A stretch of DNA of 64,000 nucleotides from Owenia fusiformis (lineage: Eukaryota > Annelida > Polychaeta > Sabellida > Oweniidae), in contig CAIIXF020000012.1 in NCBI GenBank assembly GCA_903813345.2, positions 12,504,932 through 12,568,931 on the forward strand, read 5' to 3'. The notes beneath the pieces were generated by a model, which was given only the letters and a program-made list of their open reading frames with translations, searched no databases and was not told where the DNA came from. Shown here in pieces: positions 35,119 through 48,757 of this stretch; positions within the stretch are counted from its first letter, which is position 1, and every line of letters starts with the position of its first letter. Both the position numbers and the translations under genes were made by a program.

Positions 35119-35570
35119 TACAGGTTGGGCCAGAATATGTCAACTTTTCAACAGAAATGAGAAAACAAGGTAGATAGGGTAATTTCCTACACTTTTTTTA
35201 TTCATCAATACTTTTTTATTCATCAATACTTTTCAATACATATAATTTACATATCTCGGCTTGACATCTTCTTGGATGTATATGATTGTTGAAAAATATT
35301 TTTTCATGGAAAGGCATTTTAAGGAAAGCTCAAATAGTAACATATTTTAGGACCAATTCTAAATGGCACTTTTTAATGTCCATCTTTCATTCGGTATAGA
35401 TAGAACAATTGTAGTATAAAAATCAAGCCTCGGTGGGGATTTATGCGAGATCGCGAATCCCAAAAACTTGATCGAAAACGCAATTTGATCTTTTGATATA
35501 CTTGTTTGACCACGGATTCTTTCCTAGTTTCCTTATTTATTTCAGGTTCGTTGTTTCTGCCCGCCCTGTA
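35119..35570. mobile_element. MITE with TACAGG..GGGCCAGAA ends
   Basis: Left TACAGGTTGGGCCAGAA; right, inverted, TACAGGGCGGGCAGAAA. TA flanks both ends. The 450-bp interior is non-coding. Confidence 0.65.
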
Positions 35571-37366
35571 GAGACAAATTATGTATCAATTTTTCTGCCA
35601 ATAGATTATTGTTGACCACTTCCTCATGCCCTTACAAATAACTCAGACGTTCGTTTTTTAACTGTATCCGTGCCTACCTACCACACTTCACAATCAAGAA
35701 TCAACTGAATCAAAATGAACAAAACCCAACACCTATTATTATATAGGGTAAGTGTGTAATTAAATAACTTAAAAACGTGAACATTTTCCAATCTAACTTT
35801 TCACTTTTTGTATAATAATCTCGGAGTCATTAATCATAAGCCATGAATCAATACTTGGGTTGAATTCATTTGTCAAGCAGTTTTGTTAAAAAAGCAATAA
35901 GTGGTGGTCAAAGACTCTTCAGCTGTCCATAGTGCATCAATGAGAGAAAATAAGGGAAAATCCCAAAATATATTATTTCCTACTATAATCCCAAGTTTTG
36001 CATAAAATGACACCAATAACTTACATGTACTTATAGCCATTTCGTTTTGTTTTACTCAATTATAGATTGTTTTGTTTTTAATGCATTATTTTAATCATTT
36101 CTAAGTGATATTCGAATTCATTTGATTTTTCATTAGGCCCATCAATAGAAGTGAAAACTTAATATGGATTCAAACAAATAATAACAATGGTGAAGAAATA
36201 TAATTTAACATAAATTCAAGCCCTGTTAAACAGAGAACATGCTGGGAAATTATTTAGAATTATATTTCAGCCTATATTGTTGATATGGTTACCATGGCAA
36301 CCACTGTTGCTATAAGAACAATATATTATTGGAAACCCGAGGTCGTTTCCTTGCGCGCATGTGTAGAGTTTTAATTTTGACTTATAGGTGATGAAAAAAT
36401 AAAATTTAAAATTTTGGATTTATAACATATATACTTTACAGATCTGAAATTATATCTTTCCTTGGAGCCGTTTGTAACCATGGTGATTGGCAGTTACATT
36501 TTGCCTGTAGCCAAACTTATGGAGGGGAGTGTATTTTGACAAGAAACGTGTGTCTGTGTCCTTAAACTCAATGTGAACCGAAATAAAAATGATATATCAT
36601 AATGATAAATTACATAATTCAATTTAATAGTAAAACTACACGTTGTCTTTGATAAACATCAATTAAGGGAACAATGTGACATTTGTGATGCTTATCGCAA
36701 TGCGCTGTGGAAAATGTAGTACACGATGATCAGGATAACAAATGTGATACCATCGATCATTCAAGTGATGATGGTGACAATGCAAATATGTTTAAATGCC
36801 ACTTAAAATATCATAACGAATCTCGAAAGATGATATCTATTTGTATTGTGATTTATCGATGAATTATCGTGGATGGCTAGATTACGACGACGCGTTCGAT
36901 TCTCATCACGAAAGGAATAAACGTTTATTGAACTCAAAGACTATTCTCATGTACTAGGACACACGTGCCATTGAGTAATGAAATCTTTAGATTTCCGATG
37001 CTAAATATTTTAGCAACAAATGATATTCCAATAATATCAAACATTTCTACAAATTTACCAAAATGTAGGATTTCCGCATGCTTTAAAATGATTAAAACTG
37101 ACCTGGCTACCCTTACACGGGTTACCATGACAATCTTATATTATCTCAAAATGTAACTTACAGCAATAATATTTTAGCGTATGTATAAATAATCTCTACG
37201 AGTATGTTCCGAAACAATAAGAGGAATAAATCAAAATATCACAAAACGAGAATATTTTTATTAGAATATATTGGTTACCCCTTGTATTTAAAAAACGCTT
37301 GAAATCTTTCATTTATTACTAAAACATTCACCATGCATATTACGTATTTATTTTCATTACCTAATG

Positions 37367-37999
37367 ATACAGGATGGGCAAAAATGACCACACCGGGAAA
37401 ATTAAGCCAACGCAAGAATTGTCTGTACCCGTACCATACGAAATATTATAAAAGATAATTGGTCGGAACAATTCTTGAATTAGTGACCGGAACTTTGCTG
37501 TCAACAGTGGTAGTTTACGAATTGGCAATTTGTGTAAAACATGCTTGAGATTGACATAAATTTCCCCGATGTAAATTGAATTATCTTGTTACTATGCAAA
37601 AAGCCTTAAATTGAAGCGTTATACATGCTTTTGTTTGAAATCAAATCATCTTTCTTTTGCATATATAACAGACTACCTTATAATCAAGAAACTAATTCTT
37701 TTTACGTACATATTTACTATGTGCACTATTTTTTAACAAATTTATTGATAACTTGATTACATTATTATCTATAGTATAATTAATTGTCAAATATTTGTAT
37801 GAACAGCAAAACAGCTTAAGAATGAAAACTTTGCAAATTGTCAAACCAATCCATTTGAATACAATTTCCATTTTCCATGCATAAACCATTAACATTTGAA
37901 AATAGCTCCGATTTTAATTGTGTTTCTCATTTTGTTGCTTTACCTTCTATAGATTAAGGCAATTCTTAAAAATGTGGTCATTTTTGTCCCACTCTGTAT
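37367..37999. mobile_element. MITE with ATACAG..AAAATGACCACA ends
   Basis: The left end reads ATACAGGATGGGCAAAAA then TGACCACAC; the right end, inverted, reads ATACAGAGTGGGACAAAAA then TGACCACAT, about 26 bp of terminal inverted repeat. TA borders both ends. No transposase. Confidence 0.8.
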
Positions 38000-39084
38000 A
38001 TCATGGATCTTTTGAAGAAGACAATATATATATATTTTTTTATTGGTAAACGAAGCATAATTCACTATCCGCCCTAAACATTGCGTATATCTTTGATTCT
38101 GCCTAAAAATTAATGTAAGTAATCCGGAAAAGGTAAACTTTTCAAAATAATGAAAAACTCCAACTTAAGATCCACATCAATATCTCAGGGCAAACAAAAT
38201 CCCCTTGTATTATCAATAATACTTACTCACGTGTTCCTGGGACTGTCCTGTGGCCACTTACTATCAAAAAGAAATTTTACTCTGATAGTTATGTTCTTAG
38301 GTGTAGCGGTAGAACTAGTGGTATTAACGTCAATTTAGATGATTATTATGTATGCCATCGACCTCGAATCAGTATTTAATAAATTCAATTGAATAAACCA
38401 ATATTATTTTCCTCATTATTATATTTTACGTCAATGATGTTTATATATTTACTCACATATCCCAAACTTAAATGGTTCATCACGCGAAAAAGTCATTTAT
38501 TCAGAATTCTAATTGGAATAACAATTAATTAAGGCAATTAATTGGAATAGTATTTTGATTTGCATAACATGAAGGCCTTTTCACAAACCAATAAATAAGA
38601 TTTGTTCAAATATTTATAAGCTACAACAGGGGAATGGGTATATGGAGGATATCCTATGATCTTTGAGGGATATAATTTTATCTATGAGTGGATATCTCCA
38701 CCAGTGGGCGCAGCGATGATGTCCATGAGTGGATAAAAATAATAGACCGAGAATATCATAGAATATCATATTTATCCTATAGTTTCACAGTATTTAAGTA
38801 TCTACTCAAACTGAACAGGACACAAAATGATTGCATGAAAACATTGTTTACACAATTTCAGAACTAATGAACAAATAGTATTCGTCGAATACGATTGGAT
38901 ATCACGTCATCAGTCGGACACGGTTTTAGTGGCGCATATCAAAATTATCTTGCTATCCCCGTGCATATTTAGTATCTATGGCATAAATAGAACTACTTTA
39001 TATGGGATCAGATGTATGAATATAATGGATAATGGTATATGGGATAAGGGCTGTGAAAAATATGGTATAATGAAAAGTTGATAC

Positions 39085-39790
39085 AAGGCATTGACGTGAC
39101 AAAGTCAAAATGTCACCACCTAGTTGCTCATAATATTATTGCAGATAATTTTGAAAAAATGTCAATTTGAAGCAAGTTGAAAAAATACCTTTTTTGACCC
39201 TGAAAAGGTCATTGAAGGCGGAATCTCAAATCTAAAGTCAGATTTGAACTTCTGAGAACTTGTAGAATGATTTTAATGGTCAATTTGTAGCAAGCTGAGA
39301 AATACCTTTTTGACCTTGAGAAGGTCAATGAAGGTCAAAAATTTTTTGATCTTGAGAATATCATTGAAGGTCAAATTTATAGTCAGAAGTGATCAATTTG
39401 AAGCAAAATACCTTTTTGACCTTTTTTTACATTGAGAAGGTCATGATCAATGAAGGTCAAATCTCACTTCTAATGTCAGATTTGAACTTCTGATAACATG
39501 TAGGTGATTTCGAAACAATTGATCAATTTGAAGCACGTTGAAAAATGACCTTTTTGACATTGAAAAGGTCACTGAAGGTCAAACCTTAAATAAAAAGTCA
39601 GATTTGAACTTTTGAGAAATTGTAGATGATTTTAAAAAAACTGAAGTCAGTCTAAACAGTATTTGTTAAGTTATTGCTTGGAAGTTACATGGAATTTGTT
39701 ACAGACGCCAATCGCCACCCGCCGATCACCACCCGCCGCCAAAAAATCGGAGACCATAACAAAAGGTAGAGACATAAAAATGAAGTTTAG
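39085..39790 (-). repeat. Full copy of the GTAACAA-core repeat with internal 120-bp tandem units
   Basis: Outer segments are the reverse of the repeats at 1, 26325 and 29651. The middle (about 39150-39640) holds four to five copies of a unit containing ATCAATTTGAAGCA, CTTTTTGACCTTGA, AAGGTCA and AGTCAGATTTGAACTTCTGA. Confidence 0.8.
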
Positions 39791-41137
39791 TTTCAAGACC
39801 AAGGTGGTTAATTTAGAATAACAAACAGTACCGTTCAATCATGGGTAATAGGCAAGTTGCGCAATCCATATAGATCTATAGATCTTGCAATTAAAACTTT
39901 CTTTTAGTATAGTCATTTTTATTAGGTTATTAATCATAACGCTTTCATTTACTGTAAGTATGACCTTTATGTACTGAAGTATCATATGCATTTAATTATA
40001 AAATTATTTGTGTGCATACAGTAGTTCAAAGTATATCATAATGTTAAATATGACACGATCAGCACTTTAGTCACATCAGATTATGGCATATATTGTAAAG
40101 AATAATTAATTGTACATTAATGTTACATGTAGCTTCATAAATATTGCTATAAATTTATTGTAAATCATACACTTCCCTGCAGAAGTGAAGCCCAATTTGA
40201 ACATTGTATTTTAACTTTCTATTTGAGCCTTCGGTCAACCAACCATTTCACTTTTTTTTTACATTTCTCCTAAAAGGTTATCCAGATAAAAATTCAGACA
40301 CGTTTTAAAACAGGATTTGAAACGTAAGGGAGGAAATATTCCAAACTTAAGAAGCGGAATGTACATTTTATAATAAACAGAATTCTGTCGTATGTAAATA
40401 TTGTAATTTATATTAAAATTAATTCACAGATGTTTTTCAAATAAAGTATCCCATCTAAACATCATGTAAAATCTTATAATTAAAATAAAAAGAGACCTGG
40501 ATTTCAGAAACCATCCATGCGTCATTTCTCTTTAAGTACATGTCACCAACGCGTTTCACCAACTAAGCTACAAAAGGTATCTCAATGTCATTGATAAATA
40601 AGCAAAATTGTGCAAATATAATGTCTAATAACTAACGTTGTGTACTATGAATACAACTGAAAACATCTAAGGGTTCGCCTAGGTTAATTTTGATAAATAA
40701 GTAAAATTAGCAAATACGATTTTTAATAACTATTGTATGCTGTTGAATAAAATTGACAACATCTAAAGCTTCACCTGGGTTGAACGCTAGATGATTAAAC
40801 AGTTCTTTTGCAATTAAAGTTTATAATACTGAGTTTACTAGGTTTGCTGATCGTTGTGTTGTATTCCTGGATGACAATAATGAGATACGGTCGGGTAAGG
40901 TCGAACAATGAACACCTAATGACATAAAAATGAGGGAAAATAAAATATTAGATTAAAAACAGTCAACAAACTCTTAGATACAAAAAATAAATGTGTTGCA
41001 TTTCTATATGCTATCTTAAACACTATGAAAAATTAAGAAAATAACAGGTATGACTACTAGTTATTTAGTGAAATATACTTATATTCTGAAATTACCGTAC
41101 GAATTACTACTGTGTATACGGAGTAACAATAATCTGT

Positions 41138-41934
41138 TATTAGAGAATTTTCGTTATAAGTTTTTAAAAACTTATACGTATACTTATAAACCCAATAAAC
41201 AAGGTGTTTCATAATTTCCTAATTCGTCGGGAAATATCTCCTAGGACGGTAATAAAAAGGGCCAATGGCATACCATCCGTACCCCCTTGATGTAAAGCAT
41301 GTTTAGTTGTGTCATATGTGTTTTCTAGAATCAAATAGGCTGATATAGCACACGGGTTTTACAGATTTATCTACTCTCAAATATATTTTTTGTAGATGAT
41401 CGTTTTGAATCACCTTGTAGAAATAACGAAGGGAGAATTAGTTCAGCTAATGAATGAGTCGAGCTGTTTGATTGGATACTATGCCTATTCAGCCGATTAA
41501 TTTTTATAAGCCATTCTGGTCAGTAGGTCCACACATATACTACGCGGAGATCCAACTCTGTAAGTTTATAATCTGCGTATAAAGGCCCTTTTATACGTAA
41601 AAACGTAAAAATTGACCTTATAATTTCATGAGAACTTTGAAATGATCGACTCGTTCGTGTAGTGATTCACTTTAAAGGGTCTTGTTTATCGTTCACTACA
41701 AGGACCCGTCAACTAGCGTTTAGTTTATCGTGTTCATAATTGACACTAGCAAAGGACATTGTATTCGCAGTCCCTAGTTGATGATGGAGCTTGACTATAT
41801 CGGGAATAGTTATGCCCCACTTGGTACAGATTATGAAAATCAATTTGAATTGATTTTAGTTCGACAAGACCCTTTAAACTATAAGTATACGTATAAGTTT
41901 TTGAAACAACTTATAACGAAAATTCTCTATTATA
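41138..41934. mobile_element. MITE with about 55-bp terminal inverted repeats
   Basis: Left TATTAGAGAATTTTCGTTAT and, inverted from the right, TAATAGAGAATTTTCGTTAT; both continue with ACTTATACGTATACTTATA. The 800-bp interior is not coding; a 67-codon frame at its right side runs through the end repeat. Confidence 0.8.
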
Positions 41935-42738
41935 TCACCATATTCCACTTACGAGTTTTATATAAATTTATATTTCCCTGAACTTTTTGTTACAATCAAT
42001 TAATTGATATAATGACATATCGGGTTATTTGAAACAGATGAGAGACGCGTACCTAAATGCACTGTACCATGGAATACCCTTACGGCTCTCCATACATGTA
42101 CTGTCGTTCAGTTTCTTGATAATCGAATGTTCAATTCAAAGTTCCGTTATTATTAAAATGGGATCTCAAAAAATCAGCGAACAATGAGAGAATATTCGTG
42201 TCTATTTTGGTGAACTATGTTCCCCGACACGGTGAATTCACGGATGTTCAACTACAGTTGTAAACTTCCAAAAATTCGGTATTTATGACTGTCAGCCTAC
42301 CTAAAATTTAAGAAAAACGCAGTTTCAAATCTGCATTATCAGGCGTTTCTTAACAGGCCATTACATATGATTTTTAGCTTTACTTGTTCAAATAAGGCTC
42401 GGTGATTTTGCGACAAAAGTTGACAAATTTTACAACTCAGTTTAATAAGACAAAACGTGTATTGTCTAAGTGTTAAAATAATAGAACCATTGATTTATTG
42501 GTTTTATGCTATATCGAAGTCAATGTCATATAATTGTTAACCAAGTCATCGATTCCGTCTGATATGAGATTAAACTCAGAGGTTTTATCTTTTCAATCGA
42601 ATGCACCGTTGTGATTTGCAAATTAGGGAAAGCCGTGTTAACATATTTTTTAATTGGAAAATTACTACTTTTTTCACAAGTCTAACAAACACTAATGAGG
42701 ATAAATACCGAGCTGTGAACTAATTTCACAAAAAATTG

Positions 42739-43007
42739 CAATAGACTAGATGCGAGTAGAAATAATTTTGATTAACATCATGAAATAATCAACTTTCAGA
42801 CAAAGGGATATAGTATCTGAAATCTACATTTAAAACGACATCTAAAAATGTGGTTTCAAAAATTGTTCATCAACTTTGAAAATTGTATTTCTTTGAAAAT
42901 CTAGGTCGGGGAGATTCCCTAAAGACCCCATGGTATAAAATAGGGTCTATCTTTCCTTTTATTGGACAGATAAAATTTTGTCATTAGTTACTGGCATCTG
43001 GGTTATT
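42739..43007 (+). mobile_element. MITE, GATGCGAGTAG family, copy D (internally deleted)
   Basis: Keeps CAATAGACTAGATGCGAG at the start and CATCTGGGTTATTG at the end but lacks about 170 bp of the 3' half, including the GACCCGAACGAGCC block. Confidence 0.75.
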
Positions 43008-43160
43008 GCTGCAACACCTAATTGTAAATGTACATGTATGCTCGTCAAAATAATCATTACAAATTGGGCCTGGCAGATCTTTACAAAACTGTTCCACATT
43101 ACTCAAGAGAGAGAACAAATGAGTTATCATTTCCATTTCAGACAATTTATAAAGGATATG

Positions 43161-43854
43161 TATCGATATGGTGAACTGAATTCAACAATGTTTTTCTCTT
43201 AAACCAATTATTGAAAACATTGTGTTAAAAACATGGTCATTTATGTAATGTTGACTGATTGACAACAATTTAATTCGACAATTATTTATTAATATTTTAT
43301 ATAACTGTCTTTGTTAACATTTTTTGTTTTTTAGTGCAACTGTTTTTTGTTCCTTTGTACCAATTCTTGAGAATGAAATAAAATGTATTTCCAAACCTTG
43401 TTGGAACAAAATAGCATATACAACATTTTCTTAGACCTCCCAATATTATAGTTACACAAAGGAAATTTGGGTTGATTTAACAAAAAGTATTCAAAAATGT
43501 AAAACAACCCCCCCCCAAATAGATAAAAATTAAGATAAACCTTTGTTTAAAACCAACCAAAATTTCCTTTGTACAATTACAATATTGAAAGACCTTAACA
43601 CGTTGTGTTTATGTCGTTTTGTTCCAATGAGGTTCGGATAGATGTTTCATTTCATTCCGAACATATGATATCAAGAACAAAAGAAGTGTCCGGTGTGTTT
43701 TCTAAAACAATATAGAGAAAAGTATATGTATTTTGTCAAATTGTATTGCTAACATTCAAAAGATGACCATTAAATTGACGATGTGTAAAATTATCAGAAT
43801 TTTTTGATGACTGGTTAAGAGAAACCTGTGTTCAAATAGTTCACCATATCGATA
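43161..43854. mobile_element. MITE with TATCGATATGGTGAACT ends, copy 1
   Basis: Terminal inverted repeat TATCGATATGGTGAACT and AGTTCACCATATCGATA. A second copy of about 700 bp lies at 58145-58853. The interior is weakly palindromic, with CAAAGGAAATTTGGGTTG pairing with CCAAAATTTCCTTTG. Confidence 0.85.
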
Positions 43855-44028
43855 TTAATCCTAGTAAAACTAAAGCATTTTACTCGTGAACCTTTCATTA
43901 ATGATAACTACATGCATGTTAAAATGTAAATTTTGAGAGAATTTTGAGGGGAAAGCGTGGGGAAATAGTTGGTGAAAATAGAGAACAAATGACGAGATAG
44001 ATACCATAGAGATTTCAAAAGACATCGA

Positions 44029-44602
44029 GGATCAAAGATATGGTATTTTCAAAAAGTTCGTGAAAAGTGTGTATTTGGAGGGAATATGTCAGTAGAAACA
44101 GACGGGGACTAAAAAGTAGTTTTGATGACATTGAAAGTAAAAAGTGTTCTTTGAGAATATGGCTGGAATAGTTTATTCAAAGAATTTATTGGTGACAATG
44201 AGAGACCGCTCGAACAAATAATTGTATTCATGAAGGCTAGTAGCCAGTGGGGGAGGGACTCGACCCCCTGGCCAAAAGTTCTTTCAAAACCATGCAGTTT
44301 TCATCATTATGGAACTTTTCAAGTGAGCCGCAGCAAAATTGTCGAATACCCATTGGAATGTTTTTAAAAACTGAAGCCCTTTGGCAAAAGCTGGCGTATC
44401 ATGTATTGTGTTTCTAAAAATGGTATGTAACTTACCAATTTCCAAAACTGGAGAAAGCGCAAACTGAGAATTAATGAAGGGAGGGGGATCTTTTGACAAT
44501 TTTAGCCTGGCTCACTTGAAAAGTCTCCAAAAATGGTGGAAACTGCATGATTTTGAAAGAACTTTTGATGAAATTTTGAAAATACCATATTTTTGATCTT
44601 CT
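44029..44602. repeat. Nested fold-back, two pairs of arms
   Basis: The outer arms GATCAAAGATATGGTATTTT and AAAATACCATATTTTTGATC enclose inner arms of about 60 bp at 44275-44335 and 44512-44572 (AAGTTCTTTCAAAACCATGC and complement). Confidence 0.8.
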
Positions 44603-44807
44603 CCCTATACGAGGTATCCACTAAATTCAGCTCACCACACATAAACATAACCTAAAGCATGCGGCATTCGACAAGGGACTCTTAAGCTCCTTCGATTGTT
44701 TTTAATTAATATATAGGAAGCTATGAAATAGTTTATTCTGTAATGAACACCCATATTATCAAGTGTGTTTCAAGATGCATCATATTTAACCTTATCATAA
44801 AGACGAA

Positions 44808-44945
44808 ATGTTCATAAACAAATATATTTTGTTCATTACCTTTCTGCTAATTGCGCAATCTCACATACATCATGCGGATGTTCTGACGATGTCGGGACAG
44901 CTTTCGACCGCCCGTGCCCTGTATGTATCACTTACGTACCCATAG
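44808..44945 (+). CDS. Possible small secreted peptide or signal-peptide exon, 45 codons
   Basis: The frame starts MFINKYILFITFLLIAQSHI, a short charged start, an 11-residue hydrophobic core and a polar end, as in signal peptides, followed by about 22 residues with no cysteines. It could be a first exon or chance. No promoter, splice partner or relative was recognised. Confidence 0.2.
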   Translation: MFINKYILFITFLLIAQSHIHHADVLTMSGQLSTARALYVSLTYP

Positions 44946-46589
44946 CACAGTGAAAGTTGATATCACTGTGAATTGCATTGATTAATGAATGCCACTATGT
45001 AACATTGACCTAACAGATAATACAATCAAGTTGCACTGTATTTATGTATTATCTAACAAAGCGCAAACGATTTTGACTGCCAGTCTGATTGCCATTGTGT
45101 TTGCTTAATTGTTAAACATGCAAACAATAAATATCTGTCATGATTTTAAAAATCGCTCGATAGTGATTTTATTTCATATTCTACCTGGCATTATGTTTAC
45201 TTAAAGTTGACTTATTAATTTTTGATTTTTAAATAGCTATCCAGTTTGCCCAAATATTAGTTAATACAATGTAATTGTATGAATGATGACATAACCATTT
45301 TCATGGAATTTTCATATGTATTGTTCAGGAGACAATTCTCCTTGCGACATAAAATCTTTTCATATGTCTCTGTCAAAAAATACTCAAATACTTTCCTCGT
45401 GATATACGTATATATAAACTGATAATAAATCGTCTGACTGACATACGATCAAAAAGTTTAAAAGTGTTTTTACCGTTGGCTCTAGATTGTATAATGAGAG
45501 GAGTGGAATGCTCAAACTTTGACACGAGACAGGGTAGCTTGTTTGCTTGAACATCATATAAATTGACACAGAGTCAATATATATTTTCAATGAATAAGTT
45601 AGTTGGAGCAGCTTCATTTTCAAATCAGTTCCGGTTCTGGAAAGTTACCGTCAGCGTTTACAACATCAAAGGGAGGCATTTTTATAAAATGTGTTTTTGA
45701 TTGGGTGGACAGATGAAGGAAGTACATTACAGCTATAGTGAATATTCTGAAGGACAATGAATATGAGCATAAAAACACTTAAACATGATTAAACTACAGT
45801 ATGTTGACAGAAGACACTACCTAGTGTTAAGAAATTTCCAGAACTACAGTTTAGCAGATTCTTTAAAAATCACGCTGCTTCACCTAACTTAATCATTGAA
45901 AATATGTAATGACACCGTGTCACTACCAAAGAACCAATTTATATGAAACGCATACATTTTCAATCAAACTAAACTACCGGCCCTGTCTCATGTTAAAGGT
46001 TGAGCATCCAACTCCTCTTACTATAAAATCTAGAGCCAATGGTAAGAAACGTTTTAAAAATACCATGATGGAGGTCCATATCCAGAAAAGACAAAAAGCA
46101 CCCATTCTCATTTTGAAAACCCCTAGAGCTCCCTAAAACAAGACAATAGTCATTGATTATAATCACACTTCAAAAACAAACTACATAGCATTAGCTAGCG
46201 ACAAAAAATCAGGTCTAGATTTATGCACCAAGTGACCCTTTTATATTGCGTAAAGTAAAATACATGTAAGCAAGATTAGTCAGCTTAGATTAAAGCTGCC
46301 AGGCATCTGTCAGAGGCCTTTGTAGTGTGGATAATCACTTACCCTTCGAGGACGGTTAGTTATGTACCATTTCCCCGAGGATAAATGGAGAATTCCCACA
46401 TTTTAGTTATTTCAAGACGGACAATATCGTACTTTTATTACATTCTGACCATAATTTAGCAACACAATTTTAATGGCGTAATGTTGAAGCGGAGATTTTC
46501 TCTCGGTAGAAAAGTAATGCCAAAAAGCCAGGGGTATGAAAACGAGGAGTCAGAGTCAATTACAAAAGCAAAAGGCATTGCTGAACTAG

Positions 46590-46915
46590 TTATACACACT
46601 GGCGGATCTGGGGGGGGGGGGGCCTAGGGGCCCGGCCCCCCCCCTTGGGTGGGCCCAGAAAAAAAAAATTGTGCCCAAAAAAAAATTTGAGCCAAAAAAG
46701 GCCCTAAGGCCCCAAAAAGTAGGCCTTTTTGGTCAAAAATTGTACTTCTGAGGCCTTGTTTTTTAATTTTAGGCTAAATTTTGAAGAAAATGGGCCTCAA
46801 AATTTCAAAATTTGGGCCCACTTTTGGGTTTTTGGGGCCCAAAAATTTTTTTTCTCACACAAGAAGTTTGGCCCCCCCCCCCTTGTTGGTTCCCAGATCC
46901 GCCCCTGATACATTA
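46590..46915. repeat. GGCGGATC-type palindromic repeat with G/C homopolymers
   Basis: Begins CTGGCGGATCTGG and ends CCAGATCCGCC, an inverted terminal pair. The interior is built of GGGCCC, AAAATTT and AGGCC words that pair across the centre. Resembles segments near 4870 and 34550. Confidence 0.75.
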
Positions 46916-48063
46916 TGATAACATGACAGATAGAACTCACGTGATTACATCTCCGGAGATTTCAACGTCTCTCGTTTTAGCCAAGCAAAAACCAGGTATT
47001 GAATCAGAACTGTGACTCTCATTGACCTTATGTATTTATTTACCCAAAATATTGATCGGGAAACTCAATATAAAGAGAAAAGTTTCGACCTTGTTACTTC
47101 TGGATCATCCTGGACTCTTGTCAGACATGCAGCCAAATTTATAGGTAATACATGGGTTGGGGACTATTTTAAAACAAAAGTGCTAATGCAGCAAACAGGG
47201 TGATATGTATAATCCATTTGAAAATCCATTCTATCCATTGTGCCTCGTCAGAGACTATGAAACATATTTATTCTTCGATGTGACTTTGTTTACTAATGAC
47301 CGACAACCACTCACACAATTTGAGAGCTGACCACTGGGTAAATATTGACAACATTACCTTTGTTTCAGGTCTTCACTCGGACGTTGAGAGTTTTGAGTCA
47401 GTTTGAGCTCTGCCTCTAAAATGACATTATGATAAACTCCATGCAAAGAGCCAAATATCATTGCAAGAGACAAAGTTGTTTTCACCACACGGCTATTTGT
47501 GAAATGAATTTCCTTTGTTTAACCAAATATGTAATTTTTAATTGTAGACGCTACAGACAATAAAATACATTCATACAGTCACTTAGGCATCGACTATGAA
47601 AGGAATTACATGTTTATCGAATGTATTTAATATCCATTAATATGTGTTTACATGAAAGGTACAACATGAATGCCATATATAACATGTACATCTCATGTTT
47701 TCAGCAAATATGAAATTATAGTCACACTTCGTATGAATATTATTGGGGAAGTCAAGCATGTTTATTTTTATTTTTATCTAGATCTCTCCTCGTTAGGCCA
47801 TAACATAAATATTAATAACACTACAAACATCTAAAGGAAATGACCAATGTTGTAATGGAACCTAGCAAGAAATACAATCTCTAAGTGCATACCAGTCATT
47901 AAAAATAACAATCCCTTACATCCAAAAACCATGATTACAATGTATTCAAGAACCAATATCACAATCCAAGTCCAGAATACCAAGGGACATTTCATTCATA
48001 CTGAAGTCATTACAATACATGTTGTTAATTAGTAACTGAAATAAAATACGTTCAAGTATAATT

Positions 48064-48125
48064 AACATGCATGACATACCAATGCACCATGTAATTAACA
48101 TGCATGACATACCAATGCACCATGT
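48064..48125 (+). repeat. 33-bp direct repeat, two copies
   Basis: ATTAACATGCATGACATACC then AATGCACCATGT occurs twice in succession, 150 bp downstream of the ABC stop codon. Confidence 0.85.
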
Positions 48126-48275
48126 CTGAAATATATATAAGGTGAAATATCTCAGTCTTGTATTATGTCCTCATTATTCCCTCTATTTCATTAGGAAGAA
48201 ATAACCAAATCAAGAAACGTCATGTAAATAGATTTTACCCATGAGTTCCGTTTGGTATTTCTTGAAAGGGTACCG

Positions 48276-48757
48276 TTACAAAGATCCAACCCCCGTGTCG
48301 ATTAAAGAGCCGACCTTGACCCTAGGAATATCCTCCAAGGATGAAGATTCACCTCTGGTTGTACTGCTGTTCTTCAATTCCAAATCCTCACTCTCTTGTA
48401 TATCAATTCTATGAATGTCACTCTGAGTTAATTCTTTCTCTTTTGGAGCATTCTCAAACCCTAGCAACTGGCGACGAACAAGTTGTGAATACATTCCACC
48501 ATTTTGTAATAAGTCTCTATGTTTTCCTTGTTCAACAACTCCTCCTTTTTCAATGACAACGATTCTATCAGCACGTTCTACTGTGCTAAGTCTGTGGGCG
48601 ATGATGATTACAGTTTTACCAGCTATGTTGTTATATATAGCTTGTTGTACTATATGTTCTGAATCTGAGTCTAGAGCACTAGTGGCCTCGTCTAAGAGAA
48701 GAATGACTGGATTACGGATTAAAGCTCTGGCTATTGCCACTCTTTGCTTCTGACCCC
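48276..48757 (-). CDS. ABCB9: ABC copy 1 exon 12: signature, Walker B, H-loop, tail
   Basis: Acceptor ATATTTCCAG, phase 1 so that GG completes LSGGQKQR. Then [43 protein letters not shown] and about 65 residues of polar tail ending in GVGSL. Confidence 0.95.

Larger units (their letters stand above)
34958..48275. other. Gene-poor spacer between the VWA gene and ABC copy 1
   Basis: No recognisable gene in 13 kb. It carries MITEs at 35119, 37367, 41138, 42739 and 43161, a repeat with internal 120-bp tandem copies (39085-39790), a nested fold-back (44029-44602), a homopolymer-rich repeat (46590-46915) and a small direct repeat (48064-48125). A 45-codon frame with a signal-like start (44808) is the only peptide candidate. 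Confidence 0.6.
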
